From Bacillus methanolicus MGA3 (GTDB lineage: Bacteria > Bacillota > Bacilli > Bacillales > Cytobacillaceae): DNA of 64,000 bases. The notes under the pieces are model-generated. The model did not search any database and was not told where the DNA came from. It saw only the letters and a program-made list of their open reading frames with translations. Numbering within the stretch: position 1 is the stretch's first letter; each line of letters starts with the position of its first letter. Shown one piece after another: positions 26,421 through 34,885 of the stretch. A program made the translations under genes and the position numbers. The DNA lies in assembly GCF_000724485.1 (NCBI RefSeq), contig NZ_CP007739.1, positions 2,092,843 to 2,156,842 of the forward strand, read 5' to 3'.

Positions 26421-27293
26421 TTGTTTTTTGGCTTGAAACTTAAAAATATCCTCTTTATTTTACTAGGTGCAGCCATTCTTTCATTTGGAATTGTTAATTT
26501 TAATATGCAAAATAATTTAGCAGAGGGCGGATTTACCGGTATCACATTATTATTATATTTCCTGTTTCATTGGGATCCGTCATATACAAATTTAATATTA
26601 AATATTCCTCTTTTTCTTATTGGATGGAAGCTTCTTGGAAGAAATGTGTTCTTATATACGCTTATCGGGACGATCAGCGTTTCAATCTTTCTCTGGATTT
26701 TTCAGCGTTTTCCGTTATATATGCCTCTTAATAATGACATGACGCTAGCTGCCTTGTTTGCTGGTGTGTTCATCGGAATAGGTCTCGGCATCATCTTCCG
26801 GTTTGGCGGCACAACTGGAGGCGTTGATATTATTGCCAGGCTGGCCCACAAATATATAGGCTGGAGCATGGGGAAAACAATGTTTTTGTTCGATGCAGTT
26901 GTTATTACTCTTTCGCTCGTCTTCTACTTGACGTATCAAGAAGCTATGTATACATTAGTAGCAGTATTTGTAGGAGCTCGTGTGATTGATTTTATGCAGG
27001 AAGGCGCCTATTCAGCCAGAGGTGCAATAATTATCTCTGATCACAGTGAAAAGATTGCCGATAAAATAATGAAAGAAATGGATCGGGGAGTTACAGTTTT
27101 AAGAGGACACGGTTCTTTTACAAAGAAAGAACGGGAAGTACTCTATTGTGTTGTTGCTAAAAATGAGCTTGTTAAGCTGAAAAATGTCATTATTTCGGTT
27201 GATCCACACGCCTTCGTGTCAGTCAGCGTTGTCCATGATGTACTAGGTGAAGGGTTTACACTTGATGAAAACAAAATGCCGCTGGAAAGATAA
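26421..27293 (+). CDS. ypjC: YitT/YpjC family membrane protein
   Basis: A 290-residue membrane protein with five to six hydrophobic segments in the first ~200 residues, the family signature GGTTGGVDIIARL near residue 135, and a cytosolic C-terminal DUF2179 domain (about 210-285, RGVTVLRGHGSFTKKEREVLYCVV). TTG is the chosen start because GGGGGAG lies 6 nt upstream. The only plus-strand gene in this stretch, ending in a shared terminator. Transport substrate unknown. Confidence 0.92.
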   Translation: MFFGLKLKNILFILLGAAILSFGIVNFNMQNNLAEGGFTGITLLLYFLFHWDPSYTNLILNIPLFLIGWKLLGRNVFLYTLIGTISVSIFLWIFQRFPLYMPLNNDMTLAALFAGVFIGIGLGIIFRFGGTTGGVDIIARLAHKYIGWSMGKTMFLFDAVVITLSLVFYLTYQEAMYTLVAVFVGARVIDFMQEGAYSARGAIIISDHSEKIADKIMKEMDRGVTVLRGHGSFTKKEREVLYCVVAKNELVKLKNVIISVDPHAFVSVSVVHDVLGEGFTLDENKMPLER

Positions 27294-27322
27294 AAACCGC
27301 GCAAAAGCATGCGCGGTTTCTT
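27292..27322. terminator. Bidirectional terminator between ypjC and the metallopeptidase
   Basis: AAAACCGCGC / GCGCGGTTTC stem with an 8-nt loop, between convergent genes and running into the stop of each. Confidence 0.8.
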
Positions 27323-27995
27323 ATTCATCTCTCGTCATTCCTGTAAAAATTAATACTAAGCGAACTAATTCAAGTACAGCAACTGCGGCTGCAGCAACAT
27401 AAGTTAATGCTGCTGCCTTCAATACTTTTCTCGTCTCCCGTTCTTCATCATTGCGTATTACACCAAGTGAAACGACTTGATCCATTGCCCTGTTTGAGGC
27501 ATTAAATTCAACTGGAAGAGTAATAACTTGGAAAAGCACGGCTGATGCCATAAAGATAATCCCTAATAGCAACATTCCGCTCAAATGAGCAAAAATCCCG
27601 ATCATAATAAGAATCCAGGCAAAATTGGAACCAATATTTGCAACAGGGACAAGCGCATGGCGAAAACGCAAAAATGCATAGTCCTGCTCGTCCTGTATAG
27701 CATGGCCCACTTCGTGCGCAGCAATCGCAGCAGCTGCAAGAGAATGCCCATGATAGTTGGCAGAAGACAATCTAACCGTTTTCGTGCGAGGATCATAATG
27801 ATCACTCAAAAATCCTCCTATTTCCTCTACACCAACATGATAAAGTCCATTCGCGTCTAAAATCTTTCTTGCTACATCAGCACCTCTCATCTGTGTTGAC
27901 GAAGGAACTCTTGAATATTTTTTATATGCTCCACTCACTTTCAGTTGTGCCCAAAGAGGTACGAGTATAATGACCGCGAAGTAAAGTAAATACAT
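27321..27995 (-). CDS. YugP-type membrane zinc metallopeptidase
   Basis: A 224-residue integral membrane protein with a signature HEVGH zinc site near residue 94 (AAHEVGHAIQ), an N-terminal membrane helix, two central hydrophobic segments (about 118-160) and a C-terminal one (about 190-215). It matches the neutral zinc metallopeptidase family that includes B. subtilis YugP. It is inserted between ypjC and ypjB, where B. subtilis has no such gene. Substrate unknown. Confidence 0.92.
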   Translation of the reverse strand: MYLLYFAVIILVPLWAQLKVSGAYKKYSRVPSSTQMRGADVARKILDANGLYHVGVEEIGGFLSDHYDPRTKTVRLSSANYHGHSLAAAAIAAHEVGHAIQDEQDYAFLRFRHALVPVANIGSNFAWILIMIGIFAHLSGMLLLGIIFMASAVLFQVITLPVEFNASNRAMDQVVSLGVIRNDEERETRKVLKAAALTYVAAAAVAVLELVRLVLIFTGMTRDE

Positions 27996-28121
27996 TTTTA
28001 ACCTCCATTTTTAACTTATGATGTAGATGTAGTTGTAAATAGTCCCGTAAAATAGCAAGTAAACTTTGTTAAAAATGATGCTTTGCTTACAATTTTATTG
28101 TAATGATTGCAATGAGAATGG

Positions 28122-28916
28122 TCAATCTTTTAGCTCTCTTGACCGATTTCTCTCCTTTTCACGGTCACCTTTATATTTTCTCCAGCCAACGTAAGTCAAT
28201 GTAAGAATAATAATACTTCCAGTTGAAATCATTACCCACCAGAGGGACGGATCGGCATCATCTTCATTCGTCTCATCAAAAATCTTTTGCAAATCTACTT
28301 GTAAGGCCTCAAGCTCCTGCCGACTTGAAACCTGTGAAAGCACTTGAGGACGAAATTGGTCTAAGAAATTTATACGTGCATCAACTTTTTCCATTCTTTC
28401 AGGTGGAACATCAAGTCTCATGCTCGGGTAGACAACTTCATAAAGAGATAAAAATGAATTCAGATTAGAATTAAAATGTTCACTGTCCCCGTTATATACA
28501 GATTTTTTCACGTTCTTAAATGCAGACATGATCGGTCCTTCCATTTCTGTCCACAAAGGCTGATGGTTGGAAGTAACAGCATCAACAACAAGCCGGAACT
28601 TCGTTACCTGGTTTAATCTCTCTTCATAAGTCATAGTCGGACTTACAGATGCTTCAATGGCATCTTTATGAGCCACTGTTACAATTCTTAACTCATCCAT
28701 TGAAAATGAATGTTCTTTAACAGTGAACGGTAAAAATTGTTTAGAAAAATATTTCAATAATTTTTCGGCTTCGTGATATTTTTGTAATTTTACCATTTGT
28801 AAAGCTTCATCTGAAATTTCATCAAGCTTATTTTTAGGCGACGTTTGTTCTGCAAATACTGTGAATGGCGGCAGCAGGAAAACAGTCAGCATGATTATGG
28901 CGGCAATTGCTCTCAT
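28122..28916 (-). CDS. ypjB: Sporulation protein YpjB
   Basis: A 264-residue protein with a signal peptide (MRAIAAIIMLTVFLLPPFTVFA), a helical extracytoplasmic domain and a C-terminal membrane helix (about 228-250) followed by a basic tail (KYKGDREKERNRSRE). It matches YpjB, annotated as a sporulation protein. The ATG at 28916 has GGGGGG 6 nt upstream and restores a proper signal peptide. Biochemical role unknown. Confidence 0.9.
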   Translation of the reverse strand: MRAIAAIIMLTVFLLPPFTVFAEQTSPKNKLDEISDEALQMVKLQKYHEAEKLLKYFSKQFLPFTVKEHSFSMDELRIVTVAHKDAIEASVSPTMTYEERLNQVTKFRLVVDAVTSNHQPLWTEMEGPIMSAFKNVKKSVYNGDSEHFNSNLNSFLSLYEVVYPSMRLDVPPERMEKVDARINFLDQFRPQVLSQVSSRQELEALQVDLQKIFDETNEDDADPSLWWVMISTGSIIILTLTYVGWRKYKGDREKERNRSRELKD

Positions 28917-28992
28917 TCTTGTCCCCCCTACAATATCTAATAAAATGTATGTGAGGTTGGACAAGGTTAGACCAAAATTATCAATGACCGAT

Positions 28993-29592
28993 TTATGACT
29001 TTAATTCTAATGTAAACCTGCGGGGCCTCATACAAAGAAAATAAGCAAGGAACAGTGATGCAATACTGAGCCAAAACGTAAAGTATCCAATTTCTTGCGA
29101 ATATAGTTGCAAAACTGGATAACGAGGCATTTGAAAAAACACATAGTCAATTATTTCATTGTGAAGCACCCAAATTCCCGTAATAACTAGATGACGCATT
29201 TTAATCCGATAAAACGGTGCATATAACACTCCTTGAATGGCCATTCCTAAATGAGAAAAAATCAGCATATACGCCACAAAATCCAATTCACCTTTTACGA
29301 TGTAAACCAATAAATTCATGACAACTGCCCAAATTCCGTACTTAAACAAAGTTACCATTGCCAAAGCTTCAAATAAAGGCCAGTTTTTATTCAAAAGAAA
29401 AGCGATAAGTACAAAAACAAAAAACAAGCTGGCTGTCGGACTGTCCGGAACAAATGGCACGAAAACCGCAGGCGTATCGACGAGCTGCCATTTATACCAA
29501 TAGTATCCATAAATCGTACCCGCAATGTTAATGAGAAGCAACCCCCATAAAACAGTTCTGTTTGCTAAAACCGGATAAATCCACTTCATCAT
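28993..29592 (-). CDS. ypjA: YpjA family membrane protein (DUF1405)
   Basis: A 199-residue polytopic membrane protein with about six hydrophobic helices, matching YpjA/DUF1405. Conserved pieces are FVPDSPTASLFFV and FKYGIWAVVMNL. Start at tandem ATG ATG after GAGGAAAG. It lies between qcrC and ypjB as in B. subtilis. Function unknown. Confidence 0.92.
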   Translation of the reverse strand: MMKWIYPVLANRTVLWGLLLINIAGTIYGYYWYKWQLVDTPAVFVPFVPDSPTASLFFVFVLIAFLLNKNWPLFEALAMVTLFKYGIWAVVMNLLVYIVKGELDFVAYMLIFSHLGMAIQGVLYAPFYRIKMRHLVITGIWVLHNEIIDYVFFQMPRYPVLQLYSQEIGYFTFWLSIASLFLAYFLCMRPRRFTLELKS

Positions 29593-29634
29593 CTTTCCTC
29601 ATTTCAGTATGTATGAAACACTCTTATCATTATG

Positions 29635-29663
29635 AAAAAAGCTGGCAAAATGCCAGCTTTTTT
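29635..29663 (-). terminator. Terminator of qcrABC
   Basis: AAAAAAGCTGGCA / TGCCAGCTTTTTT stem with a 3-nt loop, 7 bp after the qcrC stop. Confidence 0.9.
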
Positions 29664-29669
29664 CATTGA

Positions 29670-30437
29670 TTATTTACTTTGAAGACCTGCAATGAACTCT
29701 GACAGTTTTTTCAGTTCATCATCAGTACCTTTAAAAATACCGGCAGGCATGTTGCCTTTACCATTTTTAGCTATTTTAGCTACCTCTTCAGGTTTCAAAC
29801 CGGTATCAATAAGGGCAGGTGCACCGGCGCCGCCTGATAATTCAGCGCCATGGCAGTTAATACAGCCTTTAGCTTTGTAAATTTTGTATCCTTCTGATTC
29901 CTTATCAATATTAACTTGAGCTACAATCTTCCCTTGCCGCTCTGCAGCTTTCCAGTCGTGGTGTGCAGCAGCTTGCCAAGTTAAGAAAACCATTGAAGCC
30001 AAAGCTAAAAGCATAAATCCAGTTGCCAAAGGGCGTTTTGACGGACGGCGCTCAGGACCTCTGTCAATAAACGGAGCCAACAACAGCGATCCGAAAGCAA
30101 GTCCAGGAATGACAATCGCACCAATAACATTATACGGACCGGATGCATATGTGTATTTTAATAATTGGTATAGAAATAAGAAATACCAGTCTGGCAGTGG
30201 AATGTAACTTGTATCAGTCGGATCAGCAACCCTCTCTAATGGAGAAGGGTGAGCAACTGTCAGACACAAATACCCAATGAGGAAAACTGCACCTACCATC
30301 CATTCTTTCAGAAGAAAGTTAGGCCAGAAAGCCTCAGTCTTTCCAGGGTATTCCGAATAATCCTTCGGAATGTTAGGCTTGCGTTCCGCGGGAACACGGG
30401 AGTCTCCTACGAACTTCATACCTTTTCCACGATGCAT
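29670..30437 (-). CDS. qcrC: Menaquinol:cytochrome c reductase, cytochrome b/c subunit
   Basis: A 255-residue fusion of the cytochrome b subunit-IV-like membrane part (three helices, with LPDWYFLFLYQLLKY) and a C-terminal cytochrome c domain (about 175-255) carrying the heme motif CINCH and distal Met in GNMPAG. Third subunit of the Bacillus-type bc complex passing electrons from menaquinol to cytochrome c oxidase. ATG after AGGAGGGGG. Confidence 0.97.
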   Translation of the reverse strand: MHRGKGMKFVGDSRVPAERKPNIPKDYSEYPGKTEAFWPNFLLKEWMVGAVFLIGYLCLTVAHPSPLERVADPTDTSYIPLPDWYFLFLYQLLKYTYASGPYNVIGAIVIPGLAFGSLLLAPFIDRGPERRPSKRPLATGFMLLALASMVFLTWQAAAHHDWKAAERQGKIVAQVNIDKESEGYKIYKAKGCINCHGAELSGGAGAPALIDTGLKPEEVAKIAKNGKGNMPAGIFKGTDDELKKLSEFIAGLQSK

Positions 30438-30498
30438 CGAGCAATCCCCCTCCTTTTTTCAAAAAATCGGACAATCTTATTTCGTTTCTTTGATCGGC

Positions 30499-31173
30499 TT
30501 ACAGAGGACCAGAAATTCCTTGTCTGCGGATCATTAAGAAATGCGCAGCCATCAAACCAAGTAATGCAGCCGGCAGGAAAAATACGTGAATCGCAAAGAA
30601 CCTGGTCAGCGTTTGTGCCCCGACGATATGCTCATCACCGGCAAGCAAAATTTTCACATACTTACCAATAAGCGGAACGGATTCCGCAATCTGCAAACCT
30701 ACTTTTGTCGCAAACAGAGCTTTCATATCCCAAGGAAGCAAATATCCTGTGAAACCTAAACCTAACATAACGAAGAAAATTAAAACTCCGACAATCCAGT
30801 TTAGTTCTCGAGGTTTCTTATAAGCTCCTTGGAAGAATACGCGAAGCGTATGTAAAAACATCATTACGATAACCAAACTTGCTCCCCAGTGGTGCATTCC
30901 GCGAACAATCTGGCCAAATGCAACTTCATTTTGAAGATAGTATACAGATTGCCAAGCATTTTTAATATCTGGTACATAATACATCGTTAAAAACATACCA
31001 GAAAGGATTTGAATCACAGTTACGAAAAACGTTAATCCGCCGAAACAGTAAACAAATGCTGAAAAATGGTGTGCTGGGTTTACATGTTCCGGAACTTCAT
31101 GGTCTGCAATATCGCGCCACAAAGGCGTAATATCTAAACGTTCATCGACCCAATCATATATTTTGTTTAACAA
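30499..31173 (-). CDS. qcrB: Menaquinol:cytochrome c reductase, cytochrome b subunit
   Basis: A 224-residue b6-type cytochrome b with four membrane helices. The heme-ligating His pairs lie in RGMHHWGASLVIVMMFLHTLRVF... (about 79-100) and RFFAIHVFFLPA (about 195). The Qo-side GLGFTGYLLPWD is present. Start ATG has GGAAGGGGG upstream, 3 bp after qcrA. Confidence 0.97.
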   Translation of the reverse strand: MLNKIYDWVDERLDITPLWRDIADHEVPEHVNPAHHFSAFVYCFGGLTFFVTVIQILSGMFLTMYYVPDIKNAWQSVYYLQNEVAFGQIVRGMHHWGASLVIVMMFLHTLRVFFQGAYKKPRELNWIVGVLIFFVMLGLGFTGYLLPWDMKALFATKVGLQIAESVPLIGKYVKILLAGDEHIVGAQTLTRFFAIHVFFLPAALLGLMAAHFLMIRRQGISGPL

Positions 31174-31176
31174 TCA

Positions 31177-31683
31177 TTACGCCCCCTTCCGTGGTTTTGC
31201 TTTTCCGATTTGCAAGTAGCCGTCCTTTATCCGATATTCATACACATCAAGCGGTGCTGTCGGCGGAGTGCCTGGTACGTTGGTGCCGTCTTTTGTGTAT
31301 CTGCCGTAGTGGCACGGACAAAAGAATTGGTTTGGATGTTCCTTGTCCTTATTCCAGTCAACAGTACAGCCTAAGTGTTTACATATCGGAGAAAGAGCTA
31401 CAATTTCACCTTTCTCATTTTTATAAACCCAAGCTGTATTTGTTACTTCGGATTCATACCAGGCATCCTTTTGTTTAAATGAGAAGTCAACACGCGTTGG
31501 TTCACTGGTAATATCACTTACCTTTTTGTCAGTCGGCACGAAATTATCGCCCGCTCCGCCTTTTAGAAGCGGATCAACTGCAAAACGAACCATTGGCATT
31601 AACATCCCTGCAGCCATGAAACCGCCTACACCTGTTAGTGTATAACTCAGGAATTGACGTCTTGTAACTCGATGCTTGCTCAT
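31177..31683 (-). CDS. qcrA: Menaquinol:cytochrome c reductase, Rieske iron-sulfur subunit
   Basis: A 168-residue Rieske 2Fe-2S protein. The N-terminus carries a twin-arginine-type motif (TRRQFLS) before a membrane anchor (about 13-33), so Tat export is expected. Cluster ligands lie in CKHLGC and CPCHYG. The ATG at 31683 follows AGAGGGGGG. First gene of qcrABC, behind a good sigma-A-like promoter. Confidence 0.97.
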   Translation of the reverse strand: MSKHRVTRRQFLSYTLTGVGGFMAAGMLMPMVRFAVDPLLKGGAGDNFVPTDKKVSDITSEPTRVDFSFKQKDAWYESEVTNTAWVYKNEKGEIVALSPICKHLGCTVDWNKDKEHPNQFFCPCHYGRYTKDGTNVPGTPPTAPLDVYEYRIKDGYLQIGKAKPRKGA

Positions 31684-31755
31684 GCTTTTCCCCCCTCTAT
31701 CATGAAAATCAGTCCAACGGACATATTTCAACACATATAAAACTAGGACATAACC

Positions 31756-31784
31756 ATGATATATCATTAATTACACAAGGTCAA
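31756..31784 (-). promoter_or_regulatory. Candidate sigma-A promoter of qcrABC
   Basis: Minus strand: -35 TTGACC (31784-31779), 17-bp spacer, -10 TATCAT (31761-31756). The -10 lies in a perfect palindrome ATGATATATCAT (31756-31767), a possible repressor site. Confidence 0.6.
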
Positions 31785-31824
31785 TATAGTATTATTCTGA
31801 AAAAAAGGCAAGTGTACTCAACAC

Positions 31825-32295
31825 TCACATTTCTTCATTTTCGCGCCATTTTTGAATAAAAATATTTAACAATTGCTTGACCTGCTCTTCTAAAATAGAC
31901 GTTTTATATTGCTCATCCATATTCTCAAGCGGCAATGAAGGAAGCCAGATTAACGGACCGTTTAAATCATTTTCACGCGTTTTCCATTGCGAATCCGATG
32001 TTACATAAAAAACATGTTTGAATCCTTTTTGAAGAATTTTTGTTTCCCAAACTTTTAAATGTTCCACAAGCTTGTCCTCTTCAACGCTTTTTAAATACGA
32101 AAAACCCGGAAGAAGCAACAGCCTGCCTTTTAACTGCCTTTCCAACTGAATGCTTAATATTGTTATAAATTCAGTCATCGAAGCAGTTTGCTTCATATCC
32201 TCATCAAAAGAAACAGGCAAAAGAGGCAAAACCGCCGTATCAACATATTCTTTTGCCTGCAAATACATATCAATGTCTTGCGGTACCCATTTCAT
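31825..32295 (-). CDS. ypiF: YpiF family protein (DUF2487)
   Basis: A 156-residue soluble protein matching YpiF (DUF2487): start MKWVPQDIDMYLQAKEYVDT, middle LLPVSFDEDMKQTASMTEF and LPGFSYL. Start has GGAGTG 6 nt upstream. In B. subtilis it lies between ypiB and qcrA; here an intron separates it from ypiB. Function unknown. Confidence 0.9.
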   Translation of the reverse strand: MKWVPQDIDMYLQAKEYVDTAVLPLLPVSFDEDMKQTASMTEFITILSIQLERQLKGRLLLLPGFSYLKSVEEDKLVEHLKVWETKILQKGFKHVFYVTSDSQWKTRENDLNGPLIWLPSLPLENMDEQYKTSILEEQVKQLLNIFIQKWRENEEM

Positions 32296-32370
32296 TATCT
32301 ACACTCCAATCTTCACGAAATCCTTCTTTATCATATCATTTTCATCAACCGGGAGAAAACAATATCGAAA

Positions 32371-34256
32371 ATCGAGTAGGAGGGGGTGACTAACCCCCGA
32401 CCTCTCACACCACCGTACGTACCGTTCGGTATACGGCGGTTCAATTAAGTATGACGTAGAAAATGATATCTCTCGAATAGACTTCTTAACCCTTGTTGAC
32501 TCCAGTAGGAGTTATCGAGGGTTTTGTGTAGAATGGGACTGCAGGCAATCCGCCAGTATTTCTTGCGTGTATTGCCCCACTCGATTGCTTTATGACTTGG
32601 AACACCTAATGCTCTAAGTTTCCGAATTCTTGTTTTCGGCGTTTTCCACTCTTTCCATAAACACATTCGAAGTCTTCGTCTTATCCATTCATCAAATTCT
32701 TTGAACTTGCTTGGTGTATCTGCCAAGGCAAAATATCCACACCATCCCATTAGGTACATGTTCAGTTTCTCAATTCTTTCCTCCATTCGATACGGTTTGG
32801 ATCTGGATGTGATTTCACGGATCTTGTTCTTGAATCGTTTCACACTTTCTTTCGCCATCCGTATCTTGGGTGTTTTGTTTGGTGTAAAGCTAAAACCGAG
32901 AAACTTCCGTTTCCAAGGACGGTCTACCGCCGATTTCTCTTTATTTACCTTGAGCTTTAATTCCTTCTCGATAAAGTTAGTAATGGAGTTCATGACACGA
33001 ATTCCTGCTTTCTTTGTTTTCACGTAGATATTACAGTCATCCGCGTACCGTACAAATTTATGTCCACGTTTCTCAAGTTCCTTGTCCAACTCGTGAAGCA
33101 TGATGTTTGATAATAGTGGACTAAGCGGTCCACCTTGTGGCGTTCCCATGTCTGTTTCCATTACCACTCCATTTATCATCACGCCTGATTGAAGATACCG
33201 GCGGATTAACTTAAGTAAAATCCGATCTTCGATCGTTTTCGCCAAGATCCCCATCAGTTTGTCGTGGTTCACCTTGTCAAAGAATTTCTCTAAGTCTATA
33301 TCGACCACCCAGCGATATCCTTCTTTGATATAGCCCTTTGCTTTCCTGACCGCGTCATGTCCTCTGCGGCTTGGGCGAAAGCCGTAGCTATGTTCAGAGA
33401 AGGTCGGATCGAAGATTCTCGTTAACACTTGGGCGATCGCTTGTTGAATGAAACGATCAGTCACGGTGGGGATACCTAGAAGTCTTACTCCGCCGTTCGG
33501 TTTCGGGATTTCGACTCGACGAACGGGTAAGGGTTTGTAGGTTCCCTCTCTTAACGACTGTCGAATGGAGTCCCAGTTTTCATAGAGGTGTCTCCGTAGG
33601 TCTTTTGCGGGCATGCCATCTACTCCGTGACTTCCTTTATTCTGTTCAACTCGTTTTAATGCCGTTAGGAGATTTTCCCGTGACAAAATCAGTTCCATCA
33701 ACATAGATATCCTCTCCACGTGAACGAATCCCTCTATTTGTGCCATCTTCTGCTCCACCCTCTTGAAGTCCCCCGTGGGATTCACCACTTCCTCCTTCAA
33801 GTAAGTCCTGCCGGATTGTCTGCTTCAACACAGAAGATGAACGCGTAGTGTTTCGTTCTCCTTAATTGTTCGGTCCTTCCTCTTTCGTCTCGAGCTCGAA
33901 AGAGTACTATGACCTCTGCTGACTTCTGACTGCTCAGCTATCTATCGCTAGATAGGTTACCAAGATTACTTGGCGTGCCAGTCAGATCTCCCCGGGTAAG
34001 AGTGTAATCTTTCCTTCCATCTATCTGCTTCATTTACTCTGTATCACCTTCGGCAGAAAGGGCTTTGTTTTGTTTTGCAAACTCACCCAGTGATACCTAG
34101 CCTTATATGAAGTTCGTATTCCTCAGACCGGAAGTTTGCCGTCCGCTTCCTTCAGATTCCGCGTTACCACGGACACCCTTGCGTTATGCTAACTGCTACT
34201 TCTGCCTTCACAGCTCGGGACTTGCACCCTATAGATTACACCCATGCCGGGCGCAC
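32371..34256 (-). mobile_element. Group IIC intron, copy 1
   Basis: A 1886-bp group II intron on the minus strand. The 5' end is GTGCGCCCGGCATGGGTG at 34256 and the 3' end CCTACTCGAT at 32372-32371. Domain V follows the protein's stop codon (GAACCGCCGTATAC ... GTACGGTGGTGTGAG), and domain VI is GGGGGTTAGTCACCCCC with a bulged A. Positions 33705-34256 are ribozyme domains I to IV, not a missing gene. The boundaries are set by where the two copies stop matching. It inserts right after the ypiB terminator. Confidence 0.92.
32445..33704 (-). CDS. ltrA: Group IIC intron-encoded reverse transcriptase/maturase, copy 1
   Basis: A 419-residue intron protein (from ATG 33704, GGAGAGG 6 nt upstream; an upstream TTG at 33800 would add 32 residues). 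It has the reverse-transcriptase fingers and palm (VDGMPAKDLRR, VDIDLEKFFD, GTPQGGPLSPLLSN, catalytic YADD), then a maturase/thumb X domain and a DNA-binding region (GIPTVTDRFIQQAI lies in the palm; WRIACSP near the end). No HNH endonuclease is present, as in class C. The sequence closely resembles the thermostable Geobacillus GsI-IIC enzyme. It has all conserved motifs and looks functional. Confidence 0.95.
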   Translation of the reverse strand: MLMELILSRENLLTALKRVEQNKGSHGVDGMPAKDLRRHLYENWDSIRQSLREGTYKPLPVRRVEIPKPNGGVRLLGIPTVTDRFIQQAIAQVLTRIFDPTFSEHSYGFRPSRRGHDAVRKAKGYIKEGYRWVVDIDLEKFFDKVNHDKLMGILAKTIEDRILLKLIRRYLQSGVMINGVVMETDMGTPQGGPLSPLLSNIMLHELDKELEKRGHKFVRYADDCNIYVKTKKAGIRVMNSITNFIEKELKLKVNKEKSAVDRPWKRKFLGFSFTPNKTPKIRMAKESVKRFKNKIREITSRSKPYRMEERIEKLNMYLMGWCGYFALADTPSKFKEFDEWIRRRLRMCLWKEWKTPKTRIRKLRALGVPSHKAIEWGNTRKKYWRIACSPILHKTLDNSYWSQQGLRSLFERYHFLRHT

Positions 34257-34296
34257 AAAAGCAAAAAAGGCGAGCTGTAATAAGCCGCCTTTTTAC
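34257..34296 (-). terminator. Terminator of ypiA-ypiB, intron 1 target
   Basis: Minus strand: AAAAGGCG / CGCCTTTT stem, then TTTTTTGCTTTT and immediately the intron's first base. The ypiB stop lies in the 5' arm. Confidence 0.85.
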
Positions 34297-34841
34297 AATT
34301 GTTTCTTTAAATTTTTCAATTGAGTGGTAAGCTGTTGAAACGCCTCTTTATCCTGCTCATCAAGAGCTTGATCAATCAGCTCAAGCAACTTTTCCTCTTG
34401 AAAGCGCTGAATGCTTTCCAAAAGGAAGCGCTCTGCAATGAGCCGGTCTTTTTCAGTTATTTGCAGTTTTTTCGGCATATACGGATTTTCTTCCAGTACT
34501 GCTGCATACTGAGGGGCCTTAAAAGATGCATGAAAATTTAATTGAATATATATTTCCTCGTCCCGGTTTAAACGGATATCATGGAATGATTTCTCTGCAT
34601 CTGTAGTCATGACGTTTTCTTTATAGAATCGGAATGGTACTTCATCTACACAGTGGGTGGACATTACAAGCCCTCTTGGACAAAATTGTGCTTGTTCAAC
34701 AAAATGAACCTTTTCCATTAGTTGGTCATGGCTCATTAAATAGTTTAGAATCCATACGCACTCTCTTCGTTTTAGTTGATAATGATTTAAAAACCAGCGA
34801 ATAAATTCTTTTTTCTCGTTGACAGAAACAGGGGCCGTCAT
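34293..34841 (-). CDS. ypiB: YpiB (UPF0302 family)
   Basis: A 182-residue UPF0302 protein (YpiB), collinear with B. subtilis: [21 protein letters not shown] near the N-terminus, CPRGLVMS, and an acidic helical C-terminus. Soluble. Start ATG after GGAGGG. Downstream of ypiA. Function unknown. Confidence 0.93.
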   Translation of the reverse strand: MTAPVSVNEKKEFIRWFLNHYQLKRRECVWILNYLMSHDQLMEKVHFVEQAQFCPRGLVMSTHCVDEVPFRFYKENVMTTDAEKSFHDIRLNRDEEIYIQLNFHASFKAPQYAAVLEENPYMPKKLQITEKDRLIAERFLLESIQRFQEEKLLELIDQALDEQDKEAFQQLTTQLKNLKKQL

Positions 34842-34885
34842 ATTAATTCCCTCCTCTGCATGATTACTTTCTTAGAAAGCAAAGT

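Noticed and set aside
32701..33027. 108-residue open frame opposite the intron RT (also at 58205-58531)
   Set aside because: It is duplicated only because the intron is duplicated and lies antisense to the RT core. No ribosome site is evident.
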